Assembly: GCA_951213105.1 (NCBI GenBank)
Contig: OX578140.1
Coordinates: forward strand, 121,809,485-121,873,484
Origin: Amaurobius ferox
Lineage: Eukaryota; Arthropoda; Arachnida; Araneae; Amaurobiidae
Reading direction: 5' to 3'
DNA length: 64,000 bases
Part shown: positions 1 through 11,405 of the stretch, piece by piece
Numbering within the stretch: position 1 is the stretch's first letter
Layout: every line of letters starts with the position of its first letter
Translations under genes and position numbers: made by a program
Notes under the pieces: model-generated
Told to the model about the DNA's origin: nothing
Databases searched by the model: none
Seen by the model: the letters and a program-made list of their open reading frames with translations, nothing else

Positions 1-1190
1 AGATGAGCGCCCCCTCTACATGTCGCTCACGAGCCGCCACTGATTTTCGGTCTAGTAGACATGTTAACCCTGAGTCTCATACTGAAAAGTAGCCCAGGAT
101 TCAAGCCAACTTCATGCCTTATGGGGAATGTCTGAGAAATATTACGCCAATATCGAAGCCTTCCTTCGAGGTTAACTCATGGAAAGTTAATTTAAAATGC
201 CAATTTGAGTTGGAATTCCTAATTTTCATGTATCGTATATTAGAGCTCGATATGAGCCTTGATAGTCACTTTTGATAATTTCTTAAAAGCATTTCGACAA
301 AATGTTATTAGAAAAATACCATATAATGAAGGAATTTCGAAACGCCGTTGATTTCGTTATAGTTAGCTCATGGGTTTTTCAATTATTCTGCAACATATAT
401 TTTGCCTTGCTTTTTATCATTCCAATAACTTCTAACTCCTCACATGCATCCAGCTCCAATTTAAAATATCTCACTAAGGGTAGCTTTTAAGATTCACTAG
501 GATTCACTAAGGAAATTCACTAAGGATATCTACTTCTGATTCTGAAGATATCACTTTCGATGGAAAATTTATGTTTTACTTTAAATCTTGAATTCACTTT
601 AAATTTTGAAGGTGCAGATTATATGCTGACGCAGATCAGGCGCGGCATTTTTTCCAAGAGGAAGACACAATAATTGTACAAATGTAAAATATAAATAATT
701 AAACAAATCGTCAATTAAACGAAATAAAGAGTTAAAAATTTTGCAGAACGAGCAATTATATGTTTAGTCGTTTCGTTCTACGTACTTATATGAAACATGT
801 TTTTCTGCAAAGCTGTAAGTAAAACGCTGTATCTTTTCCTGTGTTCCGTAAAATGTTGTATCTTTTTTGGTATTCATTTCCTTAGGCAGCGTTTTTCAAA
901 ATGCGTTTCAAGGAACCTTTGTTGTTCAGTGATGGTATTCCAGTGGTTTCGCGGCGCGATAGTTTTGTGTAAATTTTCTGGAAAGAACAAAGCGTAAAGT
1001 TTAAAATATTAATATAAAAGAATTCAACCATTTTTCAGAAGATATTAACAAAAAGATCGATATATTGTTGGACTTGATCAAACTTAGAGCTGGAGAATAT
1101 CAGATAATATTAGACCCCAGGAAAAATATTTAAAAAACTAAAGAATATTTTATCACCACTTTTTTAATTCCATACTTTACAATATTGAAA
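1..1190. other. Non-coding, no recognisable feature
   Basis: AT-rich sequence with only short chance ORFs of 62-66 codons that have no domain signature. I see no exon, repeat termini or RNA gene. It may contain decayed 5' sequence of the retroelement that follows. It falls within the large last visible intron of the channel gene, if that gene continues past the left edge. Confidence 0.5.
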
Positions 1191-1194
1191 AGCA

Positions 1195-2773
1195 ACTACC
1201 TATACCAAACCTGGAGATCAAGTTGAATTATCGTTTTGTCCGAACCAATGGAAGGAATTTTTTAACTACGACAAAATAAGTAAAGATGTTGCTTCATATA
1301 AAACGGAAACCTGTAATTGTCAAGAGAATATCCATAAAGTTCCCATCCACAAGCATATAGTTACCAGGGATTTGGATATTATCAAAGATAAAAAACTAAA
1401 ACATATATTTCAACTCGGTACCAAATTTCGAACACAAGAAATTAAAAATGTGTTTAGCGATTTTTATAGTGATCTAGAAGATTTCACTTACAGAATGGCG
1501 GTAAAATACAGTTTACCCGTCATGTCTTTTAATGAATGGAAATATCATCTTTTCAATGAATTCCGCCATTACTATCAAAAGCAAAATCATAACTTCAGGA
1601 AATCTACAGTTCCATCATCAATTAAACAATATAAAGAAGACTGTGTTATAACGTATACAGATAAAATTGTATCCAATTATGCTATCACATGTAAAATTTT
1701 ATGTACGCACATTAAGTCAATGTTATTAAGATTGCACATTGTATGCACTTCTGCCAAGTAACGAAATGGTTTTGACTAAGAGAATAAAGGCACTTTACAA
1801 GCGTATAGGCGTGGATTTAAAAACTGTTAAATTCCCATACCTCGTTCTTATTTCCAAATTACACAAGAATCCTGTGAAATTCCGAACAGTTACGGTAGGA
1901 TGTGGATCATACTTAGCACATGCAAATCTGAAACTCTTGGATATACTTAAACATGTTATGATAGATATAAAAAAACAAAGTACCATTATGATAAAAAACG
2001 GACAAGAAGCAATAAACAGGCTTAAATTTTGTTACAAGGATATATGCTTTAAAAGCTATGATTTTCGTGATTTATTTAATAATATAGACTTAACACAGAT
2101 GCATTTGATTTTAAAGGAATTACATGAAGAATACGGCTTGAAACAATTCATTACCTATCGAAGATATTTGGACCTTGTGGAATTGGTTTTAAAAGAAAAT
2201 ATGTTACATGACGGAAATATTTTTTACAGACAAATTAGAGGTATACCCATGGGAGGATGCTGTTCGTCTATGCTCGCGGATATATATTTATCAAAATACG
2301 AAATGGGAACCCATATTTTATCAGAAATGCCTTACTTCCGTTATGTTGACGATGTGCTTTTGGGGTATTTTGAGCACACCCCAAACTTTGATTTCAAGTT
2401 TTATCCAAGTGAATTAGAATTAAACGAAAATCAAGTAAAAGAAGACGGAACGGTGGATTTTTTGGATTTATCAATCAAAAAACATCGGCAATATGGGATA
2501 TACACGACTCTACATGACAAACGAGATTCATACAAGATCAAGATCAACCATATAATTGATTAGAATTCTAATCTCACAAAGAATGTTTTCAGAAATATCA
2601 TTATCGGACATTTCAAAAGAAACCTTATATATAATACATTCAAGAAGGACTGCATAAATAACAGCCAAAAAATAGTAAAGGAAGCCATAAAAAAACATTA
2701 TCCATTATACTTCTTAAAACATTATTATAATTCCTTTTTCAAAGAAGACAAAGACATTGATTTATTAAATTGA
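1195..2773 (+). pseudogene. Broken Penelope-like reverse transcriptase
   Basis: Open reading runs from about 1195, with a Cys-x-Cys segment and 'HIVTRDLDII' near 1320-1380. It shifts frame between about 1700 and 1760, then continues as a 274-codon RT block at 1739-2563. Visible RT motifs are 'SKLHKNP' followed by 'FRTVTVG' (near 1855-1900), 'YDFRDLFNN' (about 2058), 'GIPMGGCCSS' (about 2240) and the catalytic 'YVDD' at 2342-2353, then 'DFLDLSI'. A single TAG at 2561-2563 interrupts the frame, and a further 69 coherent codons run to a TGA at 2771-2773. The K-L-H-K/FR motif, thumb layout and DKxxxN segment fit Penelope-like elements. No GIY-YIG nuclease was seen. One frameshift plus one stop means a dead but fairly young copy. 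RT identity is near certain; the exact clade is inference. Confidence 0.75.
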
Positions 2774-2970
2774 GATTTTGAGGGTATTTAAACGCATCTG
2801 CGATACTGTTATAAAGATATCTCAACACGCATGCGCGAATTGACTTACTAATACTGTGGAATCTGGGAACAGTAATCTATGGCGTCTTTTATCCATTCCA
2901 GGTCTCCTTTTTGATTTTGTGACTGTCGAAGTGCTTTTGTCTTTCACATATGGAGGACGTACGATTGTAT

Positions 2971-3068
2971 TACATAGGTACCGTGAGCGTTGCCCGGGCT
3001 GTAAAAGCTGCTTTAAACGAGAAAGGGGTGTCGCAATCCACCCCTACCATTTTATGAAAGACATATGG
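2971..3068 (+). repeat. Structured module downstream of RT, copy 1
   Basis: A hairpin (AGGGGTG at 3024-3030, loop TCGCAATC, CACCCCT at 3039-3045) follows a GAAA at 3021-3024. It is preceded by a CGTT/AACG helix (2988-2991 with 3016-3019) and CCGTGA at 2981-2986. GGT at 2977-2979 can pair with ACC at 3046-3048, closing a three-way junction. A second copy lies at 3402-3500 with compensatory stem changes. The order helix-core-helix-GAAA-helix resembles a type I hammerhead, but the CUGAUGA core is absent. Confidence 0.6.
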
Positions 3069-3200
3069 TCACTCGCGTTCTATACTTTCCATTTATATAT
3101 ATCTTTGTATTCTACTTCGGAACTAAAACAGCATTGCGCCTCTTCCTTGGTAGCGAAATGGTTTTTGGTATAACTCAGCAAATGTGGAACCTTTCCTATT

Positions 3201-3290
3201 GAAATCCACTCATTGGTATTTATGTATATATATATATATATATCATATATATATATATATATATATCATATATAACGTAGAGTGGATTTC
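3201..3290. repeat. (TA)n hairpin with 11-bp unique base
   Basis: GAAATCCACTC at 3201-3211 is matched exactly by its inverse GAGTGGATTTC at 3280-3290, and the interior is mostly (TA)n. The whole segment can form one long hairpin lying between the two structured modules. Confidence 0.8.
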
Positions 3291-3401
3291 GATTAATTTG
3301 CCACCACACTAAACAATTCCGACATAAACAAAACAGTTCACAACGATGGATTAGGCGCGAAGCAGCTCACAGATCCGAAGTAGATCACAAGGAAAAAGTA
3401 T

Positions 3402-3500
3402 TGCATTGGTGCCGTGAGCGTTTGCCCGGGCGGTAAAAGCTGTTTTAAGCGGGAAAGAGGAGTCGCAATCCTCCTCTACCATTTTCTACAAGACATATGG
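3402..3500 (+). repeat. Structured module downstream of RT, copy 2
   Basis: Homologous to 2971-3068. The hairpin here is AGAGGAG (3456-3462), loop TCGCAATC, CTCCTCT (3471-3477). Two of seven base pairs differ from copy 1 on both strands (G-C to A-T and T-A to A-T), so pairing is preserved. The inner helix CGTTT/AAGCG (3419-3423 with 3447-3451) also differs from copy 1 while still pairing, through a G-U pair. Confidence 0.6.
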
Positions 3501-3769
3501 TCATCCCCGTTATTTAGATTCCTTATATATATATAAACATCGACCTCGGCTTTTATTCGTTAAATATATTGATCTTAGACTTATAAATTACAAAGTTGCG
3601 TAAGAAAAGGTACAGGATTTTATGAAATCTATTAAAATTTTCAAGGGAATTAAATTTTAAGAAATACAAAGTTTAAATTTTTATACGGCCGCTGTACAAA
3701 AACATTTTGAATGAGTAATATGTGCCCCATACGCTATAATAAGGTGATATATAAAATTTCAGCATTTAA

Positions 3770-4235
3770 TCATAAAATGTCCCAGAGATATGAAAAGACA
3801 AAGTATCTTTTCTCATGAATGGAACGAGCTAGATCCACGAGAATATCATCATCCAATATATCGCATGATATTACTTATGAAAAGTGAACATGTTTCTCAA
3901 CAGTTAATATATGTTTTTTAATTTAGTGAATTTTTTGATAAATTACGTAAAAATGTGCAATATCTCGAGAACGGTTCATGCTAGCGTTTTAAAGTTTATG
4001 TCAATCGTTTTCTAAGAAAAAATTACATTAGAAATGTTTATTTGCGTAACTTTATTAAAGGTTTTGATTTTTCGACGATTTTTTTTAAATTTCATTCGAA
4101 AATTTAGAGGGGTTCGAACATTCGATTGCGTATAAAAACAATAAGCTTCCAGTGTTTACGGATTGTGATTTTTGTACCAAATTTGGTTCGAATCGGTCCA
4201 TTTGTTCGTCAGTTATCGTCTCCACAGGCTCACTG

Positions 4236-4269
<34 letters not shown>

Positions 4270-4420
4270 GGACACACACAGACATCACCTCAAAAACGTT
4301 TGATTCGTGATCAGGTATGCTTGAAACGTGCTCTCCCGTCGAAAAGTCGAATTCGAATTTTCGACCCCATCACAATACTTTTCTTATACATTATGTATAT
4401 AAGGAAAGTAATAAATAGAC
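3770..4420 (+). repeat. Repeat family A, copy 1 (partial)
   Basis: Shares long similarity with 6560-7255, 10120-11105 and the inverse of 57325-58240. Recognisable blocks are 'GAACGAGCTAGATCCACGAG', 'CTCGAGAACGGTTCATG', a (CA)n run at about 4238-4267, 'GACATCA' and a terminal 'TATATAAGGAAAGTA'. The translated ORFs across it are (CA)n artefacts. Confidence 0.8.
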
Positions 4421-6470
4421 ATCATCTAGAAAACATATCGCCTCACACAATTTCCGTGAGAGTGTCGCATAGGGCCAAATTCCGTCATAATTTGGCCAAA
4501 ATTTTGAAAAAGACCTTAGTATTTTTTATACAAATTCTGAATTTTTACTTCCTCATACTATGTTTTCCCGAAAATTTTTGAATTCGAGATGTGGATGTCC
4601 ATATAGAAGTGCCCGTCCATAAGAAGAGGTGATGGAACCGGGGTGCTGCTTCTAAAATTTTCGTTTTCATCTATCTTAGCGAGTTTTGGTCCGATTTTAA
4701 AGCAATTTTCACGTTGGACTGTAAAGCACCCACTCGACCTGCTCACGCTAAATTTGAACCATATTTTGTTGCTTTGAGACAGTCGCGACCGCGCAGCGAT
4801 AGCAGAATTTGATAAAAACTGATTGCTATAAATACTGGTTGCTATATATAGGGGCAAATCCCTCAAGTTTCTATTAAAATACTACTCTTTTATGCAAATT
4901 CACGTATAAAAGTACTATTTTTTTATATTTTAACCATTAAATTTTTTTATTAATTTTTTACTGACTTGTTCGAAGAATAAATCATCTTATTATTACCTTT
5001 ACACTGAAGTATGAACGGTTTCATAATGCACCTAACTACCAATTAACGCAGGACGATTTTGCAACTTGTGTAACACCCATACACTTTCTGCTGAATGTGT
5101 TTAATTTTGTAATTCAACATATCCATTTCCTTTTCAAAAACTCTCTTCAAGACTTTTGACTGTATACTGTGCCTTACTGTATGCATTTGCTTATTACTTT
5201 GAAGTTAATTTTTAAAGCATCTTAGGAATTCAATTTGATGGATTTAATGCAGCTACTGGATATAATTTCATCTTCTTTTACTGAGTTATAAATATAACAG
5301 TATTTGTTTATCGTATTTAGAGGGTAAATGTAAGTTTTACCAAAAAGAACTATTTCAAGAACATAAAAGAAGATAAACTCTAATATACTTTCAGATAATA
5401 TAAAAGAAAAGTACTTTGCTGCAGTATAAAATATAGAGGATATTTACAAAAGAACTGATATTTTTAGACGAAAAGTATTTTCCTATGGAGATTAAAAAAA
5501 TCTCGTTCATCATTTCTCTATGAAGGAAAACGTTATATGAAATACTAAAAGTTCGTATATAAATACTACTTTTTGTATGAAGTAAATATCATATAAAATC
5601 TCTTATCAGAATATTAAAATTAAACAAGCAGTAAAAATAATTTTTCAATGAGCGTTATTATTCCAATTAGTTTTATTCAATTGAGTTAAGACTTTTAAGT
5701 TAAAAAGCGCTGCATGAATGAAAATGTTCTTTGAAAAGGTTATGATGTTGAAGAGTTTGGTCTTAACTGGATGTTTTTTAACAAAAATTATTGAATTCCA
5801 ACGCTTTTATGAATTAGAAAAAATATATTTCTCTGTATAGGAAATATTTTTATTTTTGTTATGCAACTATTTTTCGTGGTGTATTCCGGGATATAATTAC
5901 TTAGGATGTTTATTTATAATCCTCCTCAATAATTGGACTCAAAATTATGTTTAGTAGAAACGCAAACAAGAACGCATTTATACAAATAAACTTGGACGAT
6001 TATATAAATATATTCCTTATGAGTAAACAAAATAAAATATTTTTAAGTATTTACAAATTAAAAAGAATTACGCTTTTGAACACTATATCACACACACTTT
6101 ATACTATTGAAATCTTTCTTATTTTCAACTTCAAATAAGTTTGAGTATACAGACGCTATCTGGATTACATTCTGTGCAATAGAAAATGTATAAAATCTTA
6201 TGTGGGAAAGCGCATGACTTTCTCTGTAATGCAATGAATCTACATCTGTTACAGCAAAAAAAATGATATATAAGATAGATCCATGGAACAATTTTTTTAT
6301 TATTGAATTATATATTTTTTTCCTTTTCGGTTGACAACAGGTAAAAATTATTTCGAAGTATACAATTAACTTCTACTTCACTCAACTCTAATTTAATTAA
6401 TTCATAAATTTTGAGTCATGTTTGCTTATTTAGTGTCATTTTTGTAATTGTGACAATATTTTCTGGAGTG
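4421..6470. other. Intronic AT-rich DNA
   Basis: No exon, RNA gene or recognised repeat. A 102-codon minus-strand reading frame at 4558-4866 has no domain signature and low-complexity composition. Confidence 0.4.
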
Positions 6471-6559
6471 AAAAGTAGCCAAGTTGACGATACTTCGTTA
6501 CATTAGTCGCAAAGTTTGCCAAATTGATCTCCAATAACTACAGACAAACGAAGCTTTTC

Positions 6560-7043
6560 TTAAATATAAATGACTATTGGCAAACTGTTAGGTGCCAAAA
6601 TGCAAAACGTTTAACCAAAGTATCTTCACTAGTGAATAAAACGAACTAAATCCACGAAAATGATGTTAATGAATTTATCGCATAATATCACATATGAAAA
6701 GTGACCATATTTCTTAATAATTAATATTTCTTTAATTTTATGTGATACTTGGCAAATTTATTTTTAAAATGTACAATATCTCCAAAACGGTTGATGCCAG
6801 CGTTTTAAAGTTCGTGTCATTTGTTTTCCAATAATAAATTACACAAGAAATTATCATCTACTTAACATTATTAAAAGTTCTTATTTTGTAATGATTTTAT
6901 CAACATTTTGTTCGAAAATTTGGATGTCTTTCAAACATTTGATTGCATTTAAATTCAATTAGGGTTCCAGCATTCACTGATTCATATTTGTACTAAATTT
7001 CGTTCGAAACGATCCATTTGTTAGTGAGATATTGCATCCACAG

Positions 7044-7078
<35 letters not shown>

Positions 7079-7255
7079 TCAACTCAAAAACGATTGATTC
7101 GAGTTCAGAGATGCTTGAAACATGCTCTTCCGTCAAAAACTCGAATTCGAATTCTCGAACACGTCAACATACTTTCCCTATACATTATACTACGTATTCC
7201 CTATATATTATACTATATATTCCCTATATATTATACTATGTAGGGAAAGGAATTA
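6560..7255 (+). repeat. Repeat family A, copy 2
   Basis: Diverged copy of the family at 3770 and 10120: same order of 'AACTAAATCCACGA', 'CTCCAAAACGGTTGATG', (CA)n at about 7050-7072, 'GACATCAACTC' and the closing CATTATA repeats. The end carries three near-identical steps of 'TTCCCTATATATTATACTA' (7190-7240), so the terminus has been locally amplified. Confidence 0.75.
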
Positions 7256-7689
7256 GAAGAAAATGTATTCCTAATATCGAAGAAAACTGAGGGTGTAGGC
7301 AAATAATTCCGAAATATTTGCACAATTTTGATGAATGATAAGATTTATATACGAGTATTGTTGTTTTGAATTGACTCTACACACTCCCTCAATTTGGTCT
7401 AATTCCATATGTGATTAAAATTTGTGTTTTTCTTTTCCGTAGGCAATGGTTGTGTATAGAATGACATTACAAAACTTGTTTTTGTATCAAAATTTATTTT
7501 CTACTTTTTAGTTTTCATTTTTTTTACGCAATTTACAGTCAAACCTATATAGGATTATACATGAATTAATGCGTTAGATCCAGGAAAACCTTTCATCTCA
7601 AGACAAGAAACCGTAATTTGTAAAGAAAATGCGTGAAAAGGACAAAACATAGTCATGGCGTACACAACTTAACGATGACTTGACTTAAT

Positions 7690-8140
7690 GAGACTTAACG
7701 ACGTAAACCAATGAGACGAAAATTTGATAGATGAAAATGTTTCGCGAGATGAAATTGTGTACCGCGTTTCAGCTCTCTACGTGGTCTGTAAGCCATAAAC
7801 GAGTTCGTTAAAGATACCGCATGTAAACGACATAAGGATTTAACGTAATGACATGAAAATTTGAGAGATGAAAATGTTTCGCGAGATGAAACTGTGTGTC
7901 ATTTTTCAGCTCGATGTGTGCTCTGCAAGCCATAAACGAATCCGTTAAAAATACCGTACCTAAATGACATAAGGATTTAACATAATGACATTTAAATTCG
8001 AGAAATGAAAATGTTTCATAAGATGAAACTGTTTGCCAAGTTTCAGATCTCTACGTGCTCTGCGAGCCATAAATGAGTTTGTCAAGATTACGTAACATAA
8101 TGACTTGAAAATTTGTTAGATGAAAATGTTTCATAAGTTA
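7690..8140 (+). repeat. Satellite, monomer about 138 bp, ~3 copies
   Basis: The blocks 'AGATGAAAATGTTTC' (about 7728, 7867, 8002, 8118) and 'GCCATAAACGAGTTCGTTAA' (about 7791, 7931, 8069) recur at 117-140 bp spacing with moderate divergence. Non-coding. Confidence 0.75.
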
Positions 8141-9230
8141 ACAAAAAAAATCAATCATACATAAAAGCATTGATTGTGAAACACTTTCCAACTGAGAAGT
8201 AATTTCATTTCAACATCTGTAAAATGCGATACATTCAGCAGTGATACTTTTTTAAGTATCACAGAACTACAATAATATATTTTACTTGAAAACATAAAAC
8301 TTCATCGAAAAAAATGAACTTTATTCAACTGACGTCATCGAAATATAATACGCCTGGCTCTCTATATGAAAACAGTGAATATTTCATTCATAGACTTTTA
8401 TTCTAGACTCCAGAGTTAAATAATTTTGTGTGAAAAAAATTCAGCAATTCTTATACAACTCATCCTACAACCACTTGTATACATTCTGCATCCATGAAAA
8501 TTAGGCTTTGTTGTAGAAATAATCAAAGTTTGATGATCATTTAAACTCAAAAATATTGTAATTGCGTTGGCGCAGAATATAGATGCACAAAAAATATGCA
8601 AAAATAAAGAGGCTTTAGAACGGATGCAACACTAAATATAAATTTAAAAGAACTTTTAAAAATGCAATTTTTACATTGAACCCTATGGGACCTCATTTTT
8701 CAAACAGTTTTTATGCGGATTTAAAATTCACAAATTGCTTCGAAAGTTTTAGGAAATATTCAAATTATTCCATAAAATACATAAAAAAAATTCAGCAAAA
8801 TATATTCAGTAGTTTTTTAAATAAAAATTAAAATATTAATTACACCCTTTATATGAAGAGATCACGTGACCCACTTCAGATTAAAATATGGCATCCATCT
8901 TGTGTCAAAATCGTAATTTTTAAAGTTCTTTTTAATTCATATTTAGTGTTGTATCTGTCCTAAAACCGCTTTAATTTTGCTTAAATTCTGTGGATCTACA
9001 AACTGAAACAACGCAATTACAATATATTTGAGTTTAAATGATCATCCAACTTTGGCTATTTCTATAACGAAGCCTAATTTTCACTTATAGAGAATGTAAA
9101 CATCAAAAGACGTAGAATGAGTTGTATAAGAATTGCTGCATTTCTTGAACGCAAAATTATTTAGTTCATGGAGTCTGCAAAATAGCTGATATGAATGAAA
9201 CATTCATTGATTTTACACAAAGAAGATGAT
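8140..9230. mobile_element. Fold-back element, family C
   Basis: The left arm (about 8140-8690) reappears inverted as the right arm (about 8930-9230). Matched blocks include 'TAAACTCAAAAATATTGTAATTGCGTTG' split across 8540-8570 against 8995-9035, and 'GGATGCAACACTAAATATAAAT' (8620-8645) against 8935-8955. The spacer (8690-8930) carries 'TTGAACCCTATGGGACCT' and 'ATCACGTGACCC'. Related one-armed copies sit at 9230-9705, 11105-13200, 17160-18000 and 61880-63090. Confidence 0.7.
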
Positions 9231-9705
9231 TTTTTCGATGAAGATTTAATCATACAGTTAAATTACTTGTACCTCCATCGTTTTAAGTTTTAAATAAAAT
9301 ACATTATTATATTATTGTGATGAATGTAAGTAATTGAAAAAAGTTAATGAATGAAATGTTGCTTTTATAGAGAGAGCCAGCCAGCCGATTTATATTTCGA
9401 TGGCGTCATTTGAAAAAATTTCATTTGTTTTCGATGAAGTTTTCAAATATAATAAATTATTGTAGTATTATGATAATTTTTTAAATATTATGGAGGAATG
9501 TATTGCATTTTAGAAATGTTTAAATAAAGTTGCATTGAAAATGGAAAGTGTTTCATAATCAGTGCTTTTTGAATGATTGATCTTTCTTGTTTTATATATT
9601 TTATGGGATAATTTGAATATTTCTCAAAACTTTCGAAGCAATGTGTAAATTTTAACTTCGAGTGAAAATTTTTTGAAAAATTAGGTCCCATACGGTTCAA
9701 TGTAT
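9230..9705 (-). repeat. Family C arm and inverted spacer
   Basis: Contains 'GCGTCATTTGAA', 'GATGAAGTTTTCAAATATAATAAATTA', 'GGAAAGTGTTTCATAATCA' and the inverse of the spacer motif 'GGTCCCATACGGTTCAAT' at about 9684-9701. These match 61880-62270 and 17800-18000. Confidence 0.7.
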
Positions 9706-9929
9706 TTCATTTTTTCGACCCGGGTTCCTTCCAAAACTAACTGGGTGATACTATTCAGTTTCATTCCCATATCTTCCACAGACCGTCTGAACAACATACT
9801 AAAATTTCATTTTAATAAAATCATTTTTATGGCAGTTATCGTGCGAACGGACAGACAGATAGTCAGAATGAACAAAGTCATAAACACTTTTCGACTACGC
9901 TGTAAAGTATCAAAAACTGTGTCTCAAAC

Positions 9930-10110
9930 TACGGGACCTAATTTTTTAAACATTTTTCAAACGGAGTTAAACTGCACAATTTGCTTCGAACATTTTAAAA
10001 AATAATCAAATTATCACGTAAAATGTATAAAAAAAAATCATCAAAATATGTGTAGATTTTAAAATAAAAATTGAAATAATAATTACACTCATTTTACATG
10101 AAGAGTTCAC
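9930..10110 (+). repeat. Family C spacer module
   Basis: Similar to 8690-8870 and 17165-17400: 'GGGACCTAATTTTT', 'ATTTGCTTCGAA', 'AATAATTACAC' and 'GAGTTCACGTGGC' occur in the same order. Confidence 0.65.
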
Positions 10111-10119
10111 GTGGCTCAT

Positions 10120-10900
10120 TACAAAATAAAAAATCTGATGTGGGCAACACATGACTTTCCTTATATAATGTAATGAATTTACTACATTTACAGTAAAAAA
10201 ATAGGTTTTTCTTATAGTAGATACTAATATTCTTTCCAAGATATTGAATTTTCGACAACTAGTCGTCATTTTCATTGATTTAGCGTCATATTTATCCATT
10301 TGGCGAGATTTTCGTTAATTTGGCAACATTTCAAAAAAGTCGGCAAGTTGGGGACATTTCGCCAAATTCGTCGCCAAAATCTCGCCAAGCGTTATGCACT
10401 AAGAAATAAATTATTCTTACAGCAGATAAATGACTATTGGCGTTCAAATACAAAAGTATTATTCAAAGTATCTTTTTTCATGAATGGAACGAGCTAGATC
10501 CACGAGAATGATGTCACTCAATTTATCGCATGGTATTACATATGAAAAGTGAACATGTTCCTCAATAGGAGATATTTTTTTTTATTTTATATGACTTTTT
10601 TATAATTTTTTTGAAAAATGTACAATATCTCGAGAACGGTTCATGTTAGCGTTCTAAAATTTATGTCAATCGTTTTCTAATGAAAAATTACATAAGAAAT
10701 GTCTATTTGCGTAACTTTATTAGTGGTTTTGATTTTTTAACGATTTTTTCAAAATTTCATTCGAAAATTTAGGGGGGTTCTGAACATTCGATTGCGTATA
10801 AAATCAATAGGCTTCCAATGTTTACGGATTGTGATTTTTGTACCAAATTTGATTCGAATCGGTCCATTCGTTTGTCAGTTATCGTCTCCACAGACTCACT

Positions 10901-10967
<67 letters not shown>

Positions 10968-11105
10968 ACACACAGACATCACTTCAAAAATGTTTGATTC
11001 GTGATCAGGGATGCTTGAAACGTGCTCTCCCGTCGAAAACTCGATTTCGAATTTTCGACCCCGTCACAATACTTTCCTTATACATTATGTATATAAGGAA
11101 AGTAA
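10120..11105 (+). mobile_element. Repeat family A, copy 3 (near full length)
   Basis: The left edge carries 'ATCTGATGTGGGCAACACATG' next to ACTTTCCTTATATAATG. The right edge carries CATTATGTATATAAGGAAAGTA, so the ends form an inverted ACTTTCCTTATA/TATAAGGAAAGT pair. Inside are a cluster of 'GCCAAAT'-type words (10290-10390), the 'CTCGAGAACGGTTCATG' block and a long (CA)n at 10902-10975. The inverse copy at 57325-58240 has the same limits. No coding capacity, so a nonautonomous element. Confidence 0.7.
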
Positions 11106-11405
11106 ATATGGCATCCATTTGTTTTTCGCTGAGTCAAAACAATTATTTTTAAGGAATATTAATATTTATATTTAGAGCTGCATGCGTTCTAAAACCGCTT
11201 TATTTTAGCATATTATCTGTGTATTTAAATTCTGGGCTTACGCAATTACAACATTTTTGCTTTTAAATGATCTTTGGACTTTTCTTATTTCTACAATGAA
11301 GCCTAATTTCAATATATACAGAATGTAAACACAACAATTGTTAGGTGAATTGTATAGGAATTGCTGAACTTTTTTCACACAAAATTATTTTGCTCTGGAG
11401 ACTGG
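11105..11405 (+). repeat. Family C arm, left part of a split copy
   Basis: Matches 8930-9180 and 17400-17690, ending 'CTCTGGAGACTGGAA', where the homologous sequence is interrupted. The continuation is at about 12925. Confidence 0.7.

Noticed and set aside
2971..3068. Calling the module a SECIS element
   Set aside because: GTGA and an A-rich loop are present, but the long helix between quartet and apical loop does not form.
2971..3500. Calling the modules true hammerhead ribozymes
   Set aside because: The CUGAUGA core is not present (CCGTGA instead) and the base pair next to GAAA is not the canonical G-C. Only the overall order of helices fits.
4085..4288. Val-Cys and Thr-His repeat proteins (also 7018, 10769, 55713)
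   Set aside because: They are translations of (CA)n/(GT)n tracts inside family A repeats or microsatellites.
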